Shown piece after piece: positions 1 through 8,590 of a stretch of 64,000 bases of DNA; positions within the stretch are counted from its first letter, which is position 1, and each line of letters starts with the position of its first letter. The stretch is from Pseudomonas sp. Teo4 (GTDB lineage Bacteria; Pseudomonadota; Gammaproteobacteria; Pseudomonadales; Pseudomonadaceae): positions 2,232,001-2,296,000 of the forward strand of contig NZ_JAXCIL010000001.1 in NCBI RefSeq assembly GCF_034387475.1, in the 5' to 3' direction. A program made the position numbers and the translations under genes. The notes under the pieces were generated by a model. It ran no database searches and was not told where the DNA came from. It saw only the letters and a program-made list of their open reading frames with translations.

Positions 1-1101
1 GTGCTGCTGTGGGCTTTCCACTTCCTGGTATTGCGTGGCGTGCAGCAGGCGGCGGTCATCAACACCATCGCTACCGTGGCGAAGATGATCCCGATCCTGG
101 TGTTCATCGTGGTCATCATCGCCGCCTTCGACAGCGAGCTGTTCGCAGCGAACTTCTGGGGCAGCCCGGCTGTGGGCCCGGCGGCCGATCTGGCCCACCT
201 CGACGATTACGGCCGGGTCGGCCACGCCGCCACCGAACTGCTGCCGCCAGGCGAGTCGCTGTTCGAGCAGGTGCGCAGCACCATGCTGGTGACGGTGTTC
301 GTGTTCCTGGGCATCGAGGGGGCCAGCGTCTATTCCCGCTATGCCAGAAACCGCCGGGATGTGGGCGTGGCCACGGTGCTTGGTTTCGTCGGCGTGCTCT
401 GCCTGCTGGTTCTGATCACCCTGCTCAGCTACGGCGTGATGCTGCGCCCGGAGCTGGCCGGCTTGCGCCAGCCCTCGATGGCGGGCGTGCTGGAGGCCAT
501 CGTTGGTCGCTGGGGCGCGATCTTCATCAGTATCGGCCTGATCATCTCGGTACTCGGCGCGTACCTGTCATGGACCCTGCTGGCCGCTGAAGTGCTGTAC
601 TCGGCGGCCCACGACCAGGCCATGCCAGCCTTCCTCACCCGGCAAAACCCACATCTGGTGCCCTCGGCGGCGCTGTGGCTGACCACCTTGTTCGTGCAGC
701 TGTTCCTGCTGCTCACCTGGTTCACCGAGTACGCCTTCACCCTGGCCCTGGAGCTGACCAGCTCGCTTACCTTGATTCCCTACCTGCTGGTCGCGGCCTA
801 TGCGCTGAAGCTGGCTGCAACCCGCGAAACCTATCAGGACACACCGAACGAACGCGGCAAGGATGTGTTGATCGCCCTGCTGGCCACAGCCTACGCGCTG
901 CTGATGGTCTGGGCCGGCGGGCTCAAGTACCTGCTGTTGTCGGCGGTGATCTACGGGCCAGGCACCTTGCTCTACATCAAGGCCCGACGTGAACAACGGC
1001 AACCCGTATTCACCCCTCTGGAGCGCAGCGTCTTCGCGGTGGTGGTACTCGGGGCGGTGGTGGCGGTTTACGGCCTGCTGAGTGGGACGATCGAGATCTG
1101 A
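1..1101 (+). CDS. Basic amino-acid/polyamine antiporter, APC superfamily (5' truncated by window)
   Basis: The gene enters from the left edge, so the visible 366 residues are only the C-terminal part of a protein usually near 470 residues. It is a polytopic membrane protein; about eight hydrophobic helices are visible, for example TIATVAKMIPILVFIVVII and GAIFISIGLIISVLGAYLSW. The pattern fits the ArcD/arginine-ornithine or lysine antiporter branch of the APC superfamily: a conserved F(L)GIEGASVYSRYARNRRDVG stretch and a hydrophilic DTPNERGKD loop. Its expected role is amino-acid exchange at the inner membrane. The exact substrate cannot be read from sequence, and I infer family only. It ends 95 bp before the next gene. 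Confidence 0.85.
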   Translation: MLLWAFHFLVLRGVQQAAVINTIATVAKMIPILVFIVVIIAAFDSELFAANFWGSPAVGPAADLAHLDDYGRVGHAATELLPPGESLFEQVRSTMLVTVFVFLGIEGASVYSRYARNRRDVGVATVLGFVGVLCLLVLITLLSYGVMLRPELAGLRQPSMAGVLEAIVGRWGAIFISIGLIISVLGAYLSWTLLAAEVLYSAAHDQAMPAFLTRQNPHLVPSAALWLTTLFVQLFLLLTWFTEYAFTLALELTSSLTLIPYLLVAAYALKLAATRETYQDTPNERGKDVLIALLATAYALLMVWAGGLKYLLLSAVIYGPGTLLYIKARREQRQPVFTPLERSVFAVVVLGAVVAVYGLLSGTIEI

Positions 1102-1196
1102 TCGAGCGTCGCGCGAGCCCTCTTCCCAGCCCACTGGTCAAATGGGAAAGACAGGCTTTACTGGAAGCTAACGAGCAGTGGAAACGGTGTGCGCCC

Positions 1197-1583
1197 ATGA
1201 AGATCGTAGTCACCAGCATCCTCGTCGAAGACCAGGCCAAGGCCCTTGCTTTCTACCATTACGTGCTCGGTTTCGAACCCAAGCATGACCTGCCCATGGG
1301 CCAGCATCGCTGGCTGACCCTCACCTCACCCAATGACCCAGACGGCGTCGAGTTGTTGCTCGAACCTGATGTGCACCCTGCCGCCAAGACCTACAAGACG
1401 GCGCTAAAACAGGACGGCATCCCCTTCACGACCTTTCGTGTGCGCGACATCCAGGCCGAGTACACCCGCCTGTGCAAAGCCGGCGTGACCTTCACCCAGC
1501 CGCCCACCGCCATGGGGCCAGTCACCGTGGCGGTGTTCGATGACACCTGCGGCAACCTGATCCAGATCGCCCAGAAGAACTGA
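1197..1583 (+). CDS. VOC-family (glyoxalase/bleomycin-resistance fold) protein
   Basis: A 128-residue protein of the vicinal-oxygen-chelate type. It begins with the beta-strand MKIVVTSILVEDQAKALAFY, has the central WLTLTSP and VELLLEP strands, and closes with FDDTCGNLIQIAQ, the usual GN-L-I/Q metal-side strand. This size and single domain pair match the PhnB/YaeR-like stand-alone VOC proteins that form dimers in the cytoplasm. Substrate is not predictable; such proteins include glyoxalases, dioxygenases and resistance proteins. It stands alone between the permease and a convergent sensor kinase gene. Confidence 0.85.
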   Translation: MKIVVTSILVEDQAKALAFYHYVLGFEPKHDLPMGQHRWLTLTSPNDPDGVELLLEPDVHPAAKTYKTALKQDGIPFTTFRVRDIQAEYTRLCKAGVTFTQPPTAMGPVTVAVFDDTCGNLIQIAQKN

Positions 1584-1590
1584 CAGTGCT

Positions 1591-2958
1591 TCACAGCGTG
1601 GTCGGCAGGCGCAACGTGGCACGCAAACCGTGCGGTACCCGGTTGGCCAGCTGCACGCTGCCACCCGCACGCTTCATGATGGTGGCGACGATCGAAAGCC
1701 CCAATCCGGCGCCATTGGGCGCGTCCTTGCTGTAGAAGCGCTCGAATGCCCGCTCCAGATTCGCCGCTTCGATACCTGGCCCTTCATCGTCAACGTCCAG
1801 CAGCACTGTCTGACCCTCGCGATGCAGGCGCACACTGACCCGCCCTCCCGCGGGCGAATGATCCGCGGCATTGGTCACCAGGTTCTGCACAGCGATGCCC
1901 AGGGCACCGGCGTCGGCACTGACGCGGAACGCCCCTTCGGCAATGTCCAAAGAAGGCTCCAGACCGCGCGCAAGCATCCACGGGGTCAGTTCGGCCAGCG
2001 TTTCGGTCACCACTTCAGCCAGGTCAACCGGCTGCCAGTCACGTTGGCCCAGTTTCGGCTCCAGCCGCGCCAGCGTCAGCAACTGATTGACCACCCGGGC
2101 GAGGCGGTCGACACCGCCAATCAGGTAAGTCAGCGCCTTCTGACGCTCCGCTTCGCTGGCTGCGGCCAGCGCGTTCTGCGCATGCAGGCGCAGGATCGCC
2201 AATGGTGTGCGCATCTCATGGGCGGCGTCGGCAATGAAACGATGCTCGCGGCGCAGCATCTCGTCGATCTGCGCCAGCAATCGATTGATCGCGGCCTGCA
2301 TGGGTTCAAGCTCCGCCGGCAGCGGTACCAGCTGCAAGGGCTCGAGGGATTCGGCATGGCGGGCGCGTATGACCGTGGCCATGTTCTGCAACGGCTTCAG
2401 GCCCCAGCCAATCGCTGCCCAGACCAACAGGGCCAGCACCAGACTGCCCAGCAGGAACGGCAACAGTGTGTGGCGCACGATACGGTCGATCAGGTCATAG
2501 CGCACGTCGTTGCGCTCGCCCACCCAGATTACCCAGCGCTTCTCGGGCACCGGCAGCACAAAGCTGCGCCAGCGCTGCTGCGCCACGACGATATCGGCAA
2601 AACCCGGCGCCCGCGGTGGTTGATCAATGTGGGGGGCGCTGGGCGTGTGCACCAGAACGCTGCCATCATCGGACCAGACCTGAAACGCCAGCTTGCTTTC
2701 ATACGGGTGCCCTACCCGGTGTCGCCCCGCCTTGCTCAGCGCCTCGTCGAAGGCGCGGTAGAGGGCGTCACGGCTCTGTTCCTGCACCGGCAGGCTCATG
2801 ATCCCCTGCAACAGCCGAGCGTTCTGCGCCAGGTGGGCGTCATAGACCTCGTTAATCTCATGTCGGCTGTCGTGGTAGTTGTACAGCGCCAGGGCACCGC
2901 TCCCCACCAGCAACGACAACATGACCCGCCACAACGTGCGCTGGCGCAGCGAACTCAT
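1591..2958 (-). CDS. Sensor histidine kinase, QseC/PmrB-like
   Basis: This 455-residue inner-membrane sensor kinase has an N-terminal TM helix (about residues 12-28), a roughly 140-residue periplasmic sensor, and a second TM helix near residues 165-187. A HAMP-like linker and the H-box FIADAAHEMRTPLAIL follow, then an N-box NLVTNAADHS and the ATP lid motifs DEGPGI and GAGLGLSI. All catalytic blocks are present. Its ATG overlaps the stop of the response-regulator gene by 4 bp, so the pair is translationally coupled. It is the last gene of a seven-gene operon starting at 7871. That position suggests it senses the product or stress connected with the enzymes upstream; this is inference. The ligand is unknown. 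Confidence 0.93.
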   Translation of the reverse strand: MSSLRQRTLWRVMLSLLVGSGALALYNYHDSRHEINEVYDAHLAQNARLLQGIMSLPVQEQSRDALYRAFDEALSKAGRHRVGHPYESKLAFQVWSDDGSVLVHTPSAPHIDQPPRAPGFADIVVAQQRWRSFVLPVPEKRWVIWVGERNDVRYDLIDRIVRHTLLPFLLGSLVLALLVWAAIGWGLKPLQNMATVIRARHAESLEPLQLVPLPAELEPMQAAINRLLAQIDEMLRREHRFIADAAHEMRTPLAILRLHAQNALAAASEAERQKALTYLIGGVDRLARVVNQLLTLARLEPKLGQRDWQPVDLAEVVTETLAELTPWMLARGLEPSLDIAEGAFRVSADAGALGIAVQNLVTNAADHSPAGGRVSVRLHREGQTVLLDVDDEGPGIEAANLERAFERFYSKDAPNGAGLGLSIVATIMKRAGGSVQLANRVPHGLRATLRLPTTL

Positions 2959-3623
2959 GGGTGGCCTTCCACCAGGTAGCCGATACCGCGCACGGTACGG
3001 ATCAGGCCGTTGAACAGTTTCTTGCGCAGCTGGTAGATGTTGACCTCCAGGGTGTTGCTCTCGGGCTCTTCATCCCACCCGTACAGCAGCTGAGTCAGGC
3101 GCTCACGGGTGAACACCTTGCCCGGTTGCGCCAGCAGTTCATGCAGCAGGCGGTACTCTTTCGGCGTCAGCACCACCAGTTGGCCCTGGTAATGCACCTG
3201 CTGGGTGGCAGGGTCCAGGCTCACACCGGCATGCTCGATCACCAATTGCGCGCGGCCGGCACTACGGCGCAACAAGGCCCGCAATCGGGCCTTGAGTTCG
3301 TTCAGGTCGAAGGGTTTTACCAGGTAGTCGTCGGCACCGGCGTCCAGGCCGTTGATGCGGTCTTCGGTGGCGTCCCTGGCGGTGAGGATCAGCACCGGCA
3401 GGTTTCGGCCGCTGGCGCGCAGACGCCTGAGCAGTTCGATACCGTCCAGCCGAGGCAGGCCAAGGTCCAGCACGACCAGGTCGAAAGCCTCGTGCAGCAG
3501 TGCATGCAGCGCGCTGGCGCCATCCTGCAGCCAGTCGAGGGTGTAGCCTTCCTGACGCAGGCCGTCACAAATCCCCTCCCCCAATGCCGCATCGTCTTCA
3601 ACCAGCAACAGGCGCATGCTCAA
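2955..3623 (-). CDS. OmpR-family response regulator, QseB/PmrA-like
   Basis: A 222-residue two-domain regulator. The receiver domain holds the acidic LVEDD pocket, the phosphoacceptor Asp in VVLDLGLPRLDG, and the KPF switch lysine (YLVKPFDLNEL). A C-terminal winged helix (LTPKEYRLLHELL, then NTLEVNIYQLRKKL) binds DNA. It overlaps the kinase gene downstream by 4 bp and the TPR gene upstream by 4 bp. It presumably receives phosphate from the adjacent QseC-like kinase. It may autoregulate the operon, but no binding repeat was identified. Confidence 0.95.
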   Translation of the reverse strand: MSMRLLLVEDDAALGEGICDGLRQEGYTLDWLQDGASALHALLHEAFDLVVLDLGLPRLDGIELLRRLRASGRNLPVLILTARDATEDRINGLDAGADDYLVKPFDLNELKARLRALLRRSAGRAQLVIEHAGVSLDPATQQVHYQGQLVVLTPKEYRLLHELLAQPGKVFTRERLTQLLYGWDEEPESNTLEVNIYQLRKKLFNGLIRTVRGIGYLVEGHP

Positions 3624-4261
3624 TCCTGCTTGTCCTTGATCGCTTTGAGTAAAGCATCGATTTCGCCACGCCGGCCCTGGTCCGCCAATTCGCGCCCTGG
3701 CCTTGCAGGCGCCTGCGCGGCTTTCTGCAGCGCGGCGCGGGCCTCGTCGTAGCGGTTTTGTCGATACAGGTGGTCGGCCCAGAAGTAGTTGCTGTCGATG
3801 CCGTCGGGGTTGATCGCCAGGGCTTGACGCAACATCGCCTCGGCCTTGGCGTGGTCACCAAAACTCAATGGCCAGCCCGGCACCTGGTCATACAATGCCC
3901 CCAGGCTGGTGTACGCCGAGCCTTGCAGGGCCTTGGGGTCCATGGCCAGCGCCTTTTCGAGGCTGGTGCGGGCCGCCTTGACCTTGCCCAGCGCGCCCAG
4001 CCCTCCGGTGGCGCCAGCCCAGCTGCTGTTGACGATCCCGTCCCAGATCAACGGTTCGGCCGAGCCGGGGTGCTGGTGAACCAATGCCGCCGACTGTCCG
4101 GCCAGCGTCTCGAATGCAGCAGCCTGCTGGGCCTCGGGCACACGGTAACGAATCTCGGCCCAGCGCTGCTGAACGGCGTTGAGCTGTTGCGTACCGGTTT
4201 GGTCGAGTGCCCAGGTAAAGGGAGCCATGACCAACAGTCCGGCCAGTATCAAAGGTTTCAT
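3620..4261 (-). CDS. Exported tetratricopeptide-repeat protein
   Basis: A 213-residue protein with a Sec signal peptide (MKPLILAGLLVMAPFTWA, cleavage probably after that Ala) followed by helical TPR-type repeats. Examples are KAEAMLRQALAINPDGIDSNYFWA and RYDEARAALQKAAQ. It is therefore a predicted periplasmic scaffold or partner-binding protein. It overlaps the SDR gene upstream and the response-regulator gene downstream by 4 bp each. That tight coupling to a two-component system suggests it could modulate the sensor, but this is inference; nothing catalytic is visible. Confidence 0.85.
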   Translation of the reverse strand: MKPLILAGLLVMAPFTWALDQTGTQQLNAVQQRWAEIRYRVPEAQQAAAFETLAGQSAALVHQHPGSAEPLIWDGIVNSSWAGATGGLGALGKVKAARTSLEKALAMDPKALQGSAYTSLGALYDQVPGWPLSFGDHAKAEAMLRQALAINPDGIDSNYFWADHLYRQNRYDEARAALQKAAQAPARPGRELADQGRRGEIDALLKAIKDKQD

Positions 4262-5064
4262 TTGTTCGACTCCTTGCTATGCGAGGTGCTGTAGCGGCGA
4301 ATCAGCGGCAGTTGCTTGCGCAGTGCGCGGTCTACCACGCCCGGCAGCATGCCGTTCAGCCGTACGAACAGTTTTTCTGGCCAACCCAGGTACAGCTCGT
4401 TGCGGTCGGACTGCACGGCCGCCAGCACGGCACGCGCGACGTCTTGCGGGTCGTCCATGCCTACCTTCAAGGCCTGGTTCAAGGCCGTGGCGGCGCTGCT
4501 GTTCATGGCCGTTCGGGTGGCCCTGGGCGCGGCATACAGCACATTGACCGGCGTGTCGGCCAGCTCGCGACGCAAGGCCTCGGAAAAACCACGCAGGGCG
4601 AACTTGCTGGCGCAGTAGGTGGCGTAGCCGGGGTAACCAATCGAGCCATAGGTGGAACCTACGTTCACCACCAGTGCCGCAGGCTGTTCGCGCAGCAGCG
4701 GCAGGCAGATGCGGGTAAGTTTCACGGCGGCCTTGATGTTCAGGTCGAACAGCTCATCGAGCGCGGCCTCGTCGAGTTGCTCGATCAAGGCGAAGCGGTT
4801 GACGCCCGCCGCGTTGATCAACACGTTGAATCCGCCCATCGCCCGCGCCGCCGCCAGCACATCGCCGCGGCCTTCGGCACTGCGCAGGTCGGCCGCTTGC
4901 CAACGCAGTTGCTGCGGGTAGCGATTCATCAGGCTGGCCAGTTTGCCCAGGTGGCGGCTGACCGCCAGCACCCGGGCCCCGGCCGCACAGAGCTGGTCGG
5001 CCAGTTCAAGGCCAATACCGCCGCTGGCGCCGGTCAGCACCACCACGCAATCAGACAGCCGCAT
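4258..5064 (-). CDS. SDR-family NAD(P)-dependent oxidoreductase
   Basis: A 268-residue classical short-chain dehydrogenase/reductase. The Rossmann nucleotide-binding motif is TGASGGIG near residue 12, the structural motif is NAAGVN, the catalytic Ser lies in VNVGSTYGS, and the YCASK segment supplies Tyr-x-x-x-Lys. A C-terminal tail of about 40 residues is basic and may be membrane-associated. It overlaps the di-iron protein gene by 14 bp and the TPR gene by 4 bp. In context it probably reduces or oxidises a carbonyl/hydroxyl on an acyl intermediate made by the ligase of the same operon; the substrate is inferred, not seen. Confidence 0.92.
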   Translation of the reverse strand: MRLSDCVVVLTGASGGIGLELADQLCAAGARVLAVSRHLGKLASLMNRYPQQLRWQAADLRSAEGRGDVLAAARAMGGFNVLINAAGVNRFALIEQLDEAALDELFDLNIKAAVKLTRICLPLLREQPAALVVNVGSTYGSIGYPGYATYCASKFALRGFSEALRRELADTPVNVLYAAPRATRTAMNSSAATALNQALKVGMDDPQDVARAVLAAVQSDRNELYLGWPEKLFVRLNGMLPGVVDRALRKQLPLIRRYSTSHSKESNK

Positions 5065-5731
5065 GGCGCACCTCGCCCCGGCTGGTTCGCGGCAAGCCCT
5101 CGAACATCGCGGTATACAACCGATACACCACTTTCGCGGCGTGGATCACCGCCTGCTGATCCTGGGCCTGGTCCAGACGGTCCATCAGCTGACGGTAGGT
5201 GGCCATATGGTCCTGATCCAACGCGCCATGGGAGCTGAGGTAGCTGAATGCCTTGTCCGGCAGGCCCAGGCTGCTCTGCAGGGAACCGGCGGCCTGGGTA
5301 GCCAGGGCGATGCTGGTGCCCTCCAGTACGTTGACCATGCCAAACAGGGCCACGGGGTTGCCACGCGCGACCTGGTCGTAAAGAAACGCCACCATCAGCT
5401 CGATGGCCAGCACGGGCCGTGCGTTGCGCACCTGCTGTGGGTCGCCCCCACAGGCGGCGATGTCGTCGAGGATCCAGCGCTCGTGGCCGTACTCCTCGTC
5501 GATGTATTCACACACTGCCCCGCGCAACCACTCCAGCCGGTCAGGCAGCCTCGCCCCGCAGGCCATCATCAACGGCACGGTATGCCGAACGTGGTGATAC
5601 GCCTGCCCCAGGAAGGCCACATAGGCTTCAAGGCTGGCCGTGCCTGCGAGCGCATCCGCGATCACAGGCACATCGAACAACGCCGCACGTTCCTCGGCGG
5701 TTTGCGCTTGCAAGGTTTCAAAGAACGACAT
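5051..5731 (-). CDS. Haem-oxygenase-like di-iron protein (TenA/HDO superfamily)
   Basis: A 226-residue all-helical protein of the iron-containing redox enzyme family. Candidate metal ligands are Glu80-x-x-His83 (in EEYGHE), Glu137 (VLEGTS), and His168, Asp172 and His175 (HGALDQDH). From memory, this Glu-x-x-His, Glu-Gly and His-x3-Asp-x2-His spacing matches UndA-type non-haem di-iron oxidases, which act on fatty acids or N-hydroxylate amines. The first helix has Tyr45-His46-His47 and His50 where UndA carries a Glu, so the metal site may differ. The gene lies 12 bp after the AMP-ligase gene. I infer an oxygen-dependent step on a ligase-activated substrate. Confidence 0.8.
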   Translation of the reverse strand: MSFFETLQAQTAEERAALFDVPVIADALAGTASLEAYVAFLGQAYHHVRHTVPLMMACGARLPDRLEWLRGAVCEYIDEEYGHERWILDDIAACGGDPQQVRNARPVLAIELMVAFLYDQVARGNPVALFGMVNVLEGTSIALATQAAGSLQSSLGLPDKAFSYLSSHGALDQDHMATYRQLMDRLDQAQDQQAVIHAAKVVYRLYTAMFEGLPRTSRGEVRHAAV

Positions 5732-5743
5732 GGCTGACCTCTT

Positions 5744-7204
5744 TCACTGGATTTCAGACAGCAGCGACCGGTAGTGCTGCAGAATGTGTTCGCGGCGCGG
5801 ACGACCATTGGCCGTGAGCGTCTGCTGGACGACACTGAGCGGCTCGGGCAGACGTCTCCACGCATGCACCCGGGCATAATCCGGCAGCCCGGCGTTGGCC
5901 TGACGCACTGCCTGCTCGATCACCTCGTCGGGGGCTGCGGGGTCCAGCGGCCAGAGCAGCGCCAGGTTGTGAGGCAGGTGCTCGCCGTGGACGAACGCCT
6001 GGGCAATCACCCCGCCTTGGGTCAACTCGGCCTCCACCCATTCAGGGTTCACGTTGCGTCCGAAACTGGTGGTGAACTGGTGCTTCTTGCGCCCGTCGAG
6101 GTACAGGAAACCGTCTGGATCGAAGTGGCCGAGGTCGCCGGTGGGCCACCAGGCCCCGTCGAACGGCGCTTCACCCAGGTACCCCAGCAGCACCGAACCG
6201 CTGACCAGCACCTCGCCGTCTTCGGCTATGCGCACCTGCACATGGGGCAAGGGCCGCCCGACACTGCCGGGGCGCTGCGCCCCTGGACGGTTGAGGCACA
6301 CCACCGAGGCGCACTCGGACAACCCGTAGCCCTCGAATACCGGTAGGCCCACTGCTTCGGCCCGCCTCAACAGGCTGGGGGCCACCCGGGCGCCGCCCAC
6401 CGCAACGAAGCGCAACGGCCCCACGCGCATCAGGCCACGCTCGATGGCCGTCACCAGGCCAAGCAACAACTGTGGGACCAGAATCAGGCTCTCGGCTCCC
6501 GTCAGGGCGATGCTGCCCAGTAACCGCTTGAAGTCGACCTGGCTTGCGCCGCCCATACCCAGTTGTTGTTGCGGGTAGATCAGCACGCTGGCACCCGCCA
6601 GTAGCGCGGCGTACAAGCCCAGGTTCTCCAACAAGACAGCCAGCGGCAGCACCGCCAGGTACTTGCCAGGCGCCGCCGAGCGGCTGGCGCATTCAAGCTC
6701 ACGCACTACCCGCAGCAGGCTTTCGGCTCCCAGGCATACACCTTTGGGCGCCCCCGTGCTGCCGGAGGTGTACGTGATTTTCGCGGTGCCGCTGGGCAAT
6801 GGCCGAGCGGCCGTGGGTTCGCGCGTCCAGCAACGTTCTGCGGTGCGAAAGCCACAGTGGCGCAGGTCCTCGGCAAAACCTTCATCGGCCACGGCCAGTA
6901 CCGCCCCACTCTGGTCCAGGCAATGCCTGCGCTGGGTGAGGCTGAAAAACGCCGGCAAAATCACGCAAGGACGCTCGCCGAACAGCGCCGCCAGGTCCCA
7001 GAACAGCAGCTCAGGGCTGTTCTCCAGAGCGAGCACGCACACTCCTGGCGGCTGCTCGGCCAACCAGTCCTGCCGCCATTGCACCTCGGCCAGCAACTGG
7101 CCATAGCTGAAAGAGCCGCTGCTGCCCTGCACCGCAGGTTGCGCCCCCCGGTGACGGGCATGCAGGTGGAGGATCTCTTGAAACAACTGCAGTTCATGCG
7201 GCAT
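5744..7204 (-). CDS. AMP-dependent acyl ligase / synthetase (ANL superfamily)
   Basis: I place the start at the ATG giving MPHELQLFQEIL (486 residues), which overlaps the stop of the upstream gene by 11 bp. The longer open frame upstream has no ligase homology. The adenylation core shows the P-loop TYTSGSTGAPKG, the YGLSECASVV motif, and the TGDLGHFDPDGFLYLDGR hinge. At the C-terminus, where most family members have a catalytic A10 lysine, the sequence reads LTANGRPRREH, with Arg in that place. Predicted role: ATP-dependent activation of a carboxylic acid, probably a fatty acid, to an acyl-AMP or thioester. No carrier protein gene is seen nearby. Confidence 0.9.
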   Translation of the reverse strand: MPHELQLFQEILHLHARHRGAQPAVQGSSGSFSYGQLLAEVQWRQDWLAEQPPGVCVLALENSPELLFWDLAALFGERPCVILPAFFSLTQRRHCLDQSGAVLAVADEGFAEDLRHCGFRTAERCWTREPTAARPLPSGTAKITYTSGSTGAPKGVCLGAESLLRVVRELECASRSAAPGKYLAVLPLAVLLENLGLYAALLAGASVLIYPQQQLGMGGASQVDFKRLLGSIALTGAESLILVPQLLLGLVTAIERGLMRVGPLRFVAVGGARVAPSLLRRAEAVGLPVFEGYGLSECASVVCLNRPGAQRPGSVGRPLPHVQVRIAEDGEVLVSGSVLLGYLGEAPFDGAWWPTGDLGHFDPDGFLYLDGRKKHQFTTSFGRNVNPEWVEAELTQGGVIAQAFVHGEHLPHNLALLWPLDPAAPDEVIEQAVRQANAGLPDYARVHAWRRLPEPLSVVQQTLTANGRPRREHILQHYRSLLSEIQ

Positions 7205-7871
7205 GACCGGCCTCCCGCAGCGTCGACGGCAAGCCAAGCCGCTCGAAAACCCCACGTTGGTCAAGCGCCGCGTAGCCGTAACCGATGCGACCGACGAACA
7301 CCTGCGGGTGCTGGGCGTAGTAACGCCCCCAGCTCGCCGCATCGCCGTTCAGGCGCCCGGGGTCGGCCTGAGCCAGCACCGTCGGTGCCAGGCCCAGGCG
7401 AAGGAAGCTGTTGACCAGGGTCGCCGCCCCTGTGAATGCCACCCATTGCAGGCCACGCATGGCCAGCAACCAGGTCACGGCGATGATCATGATCCGCGCG
7501 CTACCGGCACTGAGTGCGGCCAGGTTGCCGACTTCCACCAGCTCCGACCGTTGCACCGTGCCGGCGGCCAGGCGCGAGACGGCAGCCTCCAGAGGCTCAT
7601 CGAGGTAGCGTTCGAGAAACAACGGGCCACCGCTGGCCAGGCGTATGCCCGCCGCGGCGATCAGACGCTGGTGACTGTCATGCAGCCCCAGCAGCTCTGG
7701 CAGGTAGTGCTGGACATCGGCTTGGTGAACGGACTGGAAACGGTCATGAATGAACTGTTCCAGCACGGCGCGTCCGGGGTCGGACAAGCCCTGCATCAGC
7801 AGGTGGGCCTGGCGCTCGGGATGGACGCCAATGGCCAATGGAAACATCGCGCCGCAATCGGTCTGGGTCAT
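7194..7871 (-). CDS. Thermostable-hemolysin family protein (GNAT/LuxI-like fold)
   Basis: A 225-residue protein of the T_hemolysin (delta-VPH) family, first gene of the operon. It has a strong Shine-Dalgarno stretch (GGGGGAAACC) before the ATG. Recognisable blocks are the N-terminal VLEQFIHDRF segment, LFLERYLDEP, and the conserved VEVGNLAAL strand followed by MIIAVTWLL. The family belongs to the acetyltransferase (GNAT) clan, and its core is related to acyl-homoserine-lactone synthases. That makes an acyl-transfer role more likely than true hemolysis; this reassignment is inference. Its neighbours (ligase, di-iron oxidase, SDR) support a biosynthetic function. Confidence 0.85.
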   Translation of the reverse strand: MTQTDCGAMFPLAIGVHPERQAHLLMQGLSDPGRAVLEQFIHDRFQSVHQADVQHYLPELLGLHDSHQRLIAAAGIRLASGGPLFLERYLDEPLEAAVSRLAAGTVQRSELVEVGNLAALSAGSARIMIIAVTWLLAMRGLQWVAFTGAATLVNSFLRLGLAPTVLAQADPGRLNGDAASWGRYYAQHPQVFVGRIGYGYAALDQRGVFERLGLPSTLREAGHAA

Positions 7872-8014
7872 GGTTTCCCCCTGGGCTCATGCGTTCGGTG
7901 CAGTATCCCGGGGAAATCTGAAACCAATCTGAAGTGGCTGTCAGCGCGTTCACAGCCCTCAAAGCATCCGCTACAGTTGCCCTTGCTCACCGCGTATTAC
8001 AACAAGGATCAGCG

Positions 8015-8584
8015 ATGCGCCACGAATTCAGTGAAGTGCTCAACGACCTGGTCGACTACTTTCTGGTCGGCGATATCCAGTTGCTCGAAACCTTCAAGCA
8101 AGACCATGACCTGCCGGACGACCTGGCCTATGAGTTCACCCACAACGACAGCGGTGACCAGGCCGTGCGCGAGGGCATCGTGCTGCCGTTGGCCGGGGTC
8201 GACAACCTGCCCTACCGCGTCATCTTCACCCTGGATGGCGATACACCCGCCCTGCTCGAACCCGGCAGCCGCCTGAAGCACCGGCGCTCCGGTTACCTGC
8301 TGCGAGTCGAGAACCGCGCACTGATGCTCTACACCTGGCGCATCCTGCAACACTTCACCCCCAAGACCCTGGGTGATCTGCTGGCGCGTTATCAAGTGCC
8401 CGGACGGCCGATCATCGAACTGGATAATGGCTGGTATGACGTAGAGGTGCTGGCAGGTGCCGTGGTGCGCGACGGGCTGTACGAGCCAGCGTTCGAATTC
8501 GTGTTGACCAAGCGCTGGAGCCGAGGTGAAGCCGCTGAGGTAGATACCGGTTATGCCTTCACCCTGCGCGGCTATTTCGACTGA
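8015..8584 (+). CDS. Conserved hypothetical protein
   Basis: A 189-residue soluble protein. The start chosen is the ATG at 8015, preceded by AAGGA nine bases upstream; the frame is open further 5' but without a better site. The protein is acidic, with no signal peptide or TM helix. It starts MRHEFSEVLNDLVDYFLVGD and has a Trp/Tyr-rich C-terminus ending in FTLRGYFD. I do not recognise a family with known function. It is monocistronic, convergent with an MHS transporter gene, and followed by a REP pair. Confidence 0.75.
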   Translation: MRHEFSEVLNDLVDYFLVGDIQLLETFKQDHDLPDDLAYEFTHNDSGDQAVREGIVLPLAGVDNLPYRVIFTLDGDTPALLEPGSRLKHRRSGYLLRVENRALMLYTWRILQHFTPKTLGDLLARYQVPGRPIIELDNGWYDVEVLAGAVVRDGLYEPAFEFVLTKRWSRGEAAEVDTGYAFTLRGYFD

Positions 8585-8590
8585 TGAATC

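Noticed and set aside
1630..2979. Long open frame (449 codons) antisense to the sensor kinase
   Set aside because: It mirrors the kinase gene, is rich in Gln/Arg/His as expected from antisense of GC-rich DNA, and has no family features.
7194..7871. Acyl-homoserine-lactone synthase identity for the T_hemolysin gene
   Set aside because: The fold is related, but the conserved LuxI residues are not recognisable and no LuxR is adjacent. Retained only as a hypothesis in the findings.
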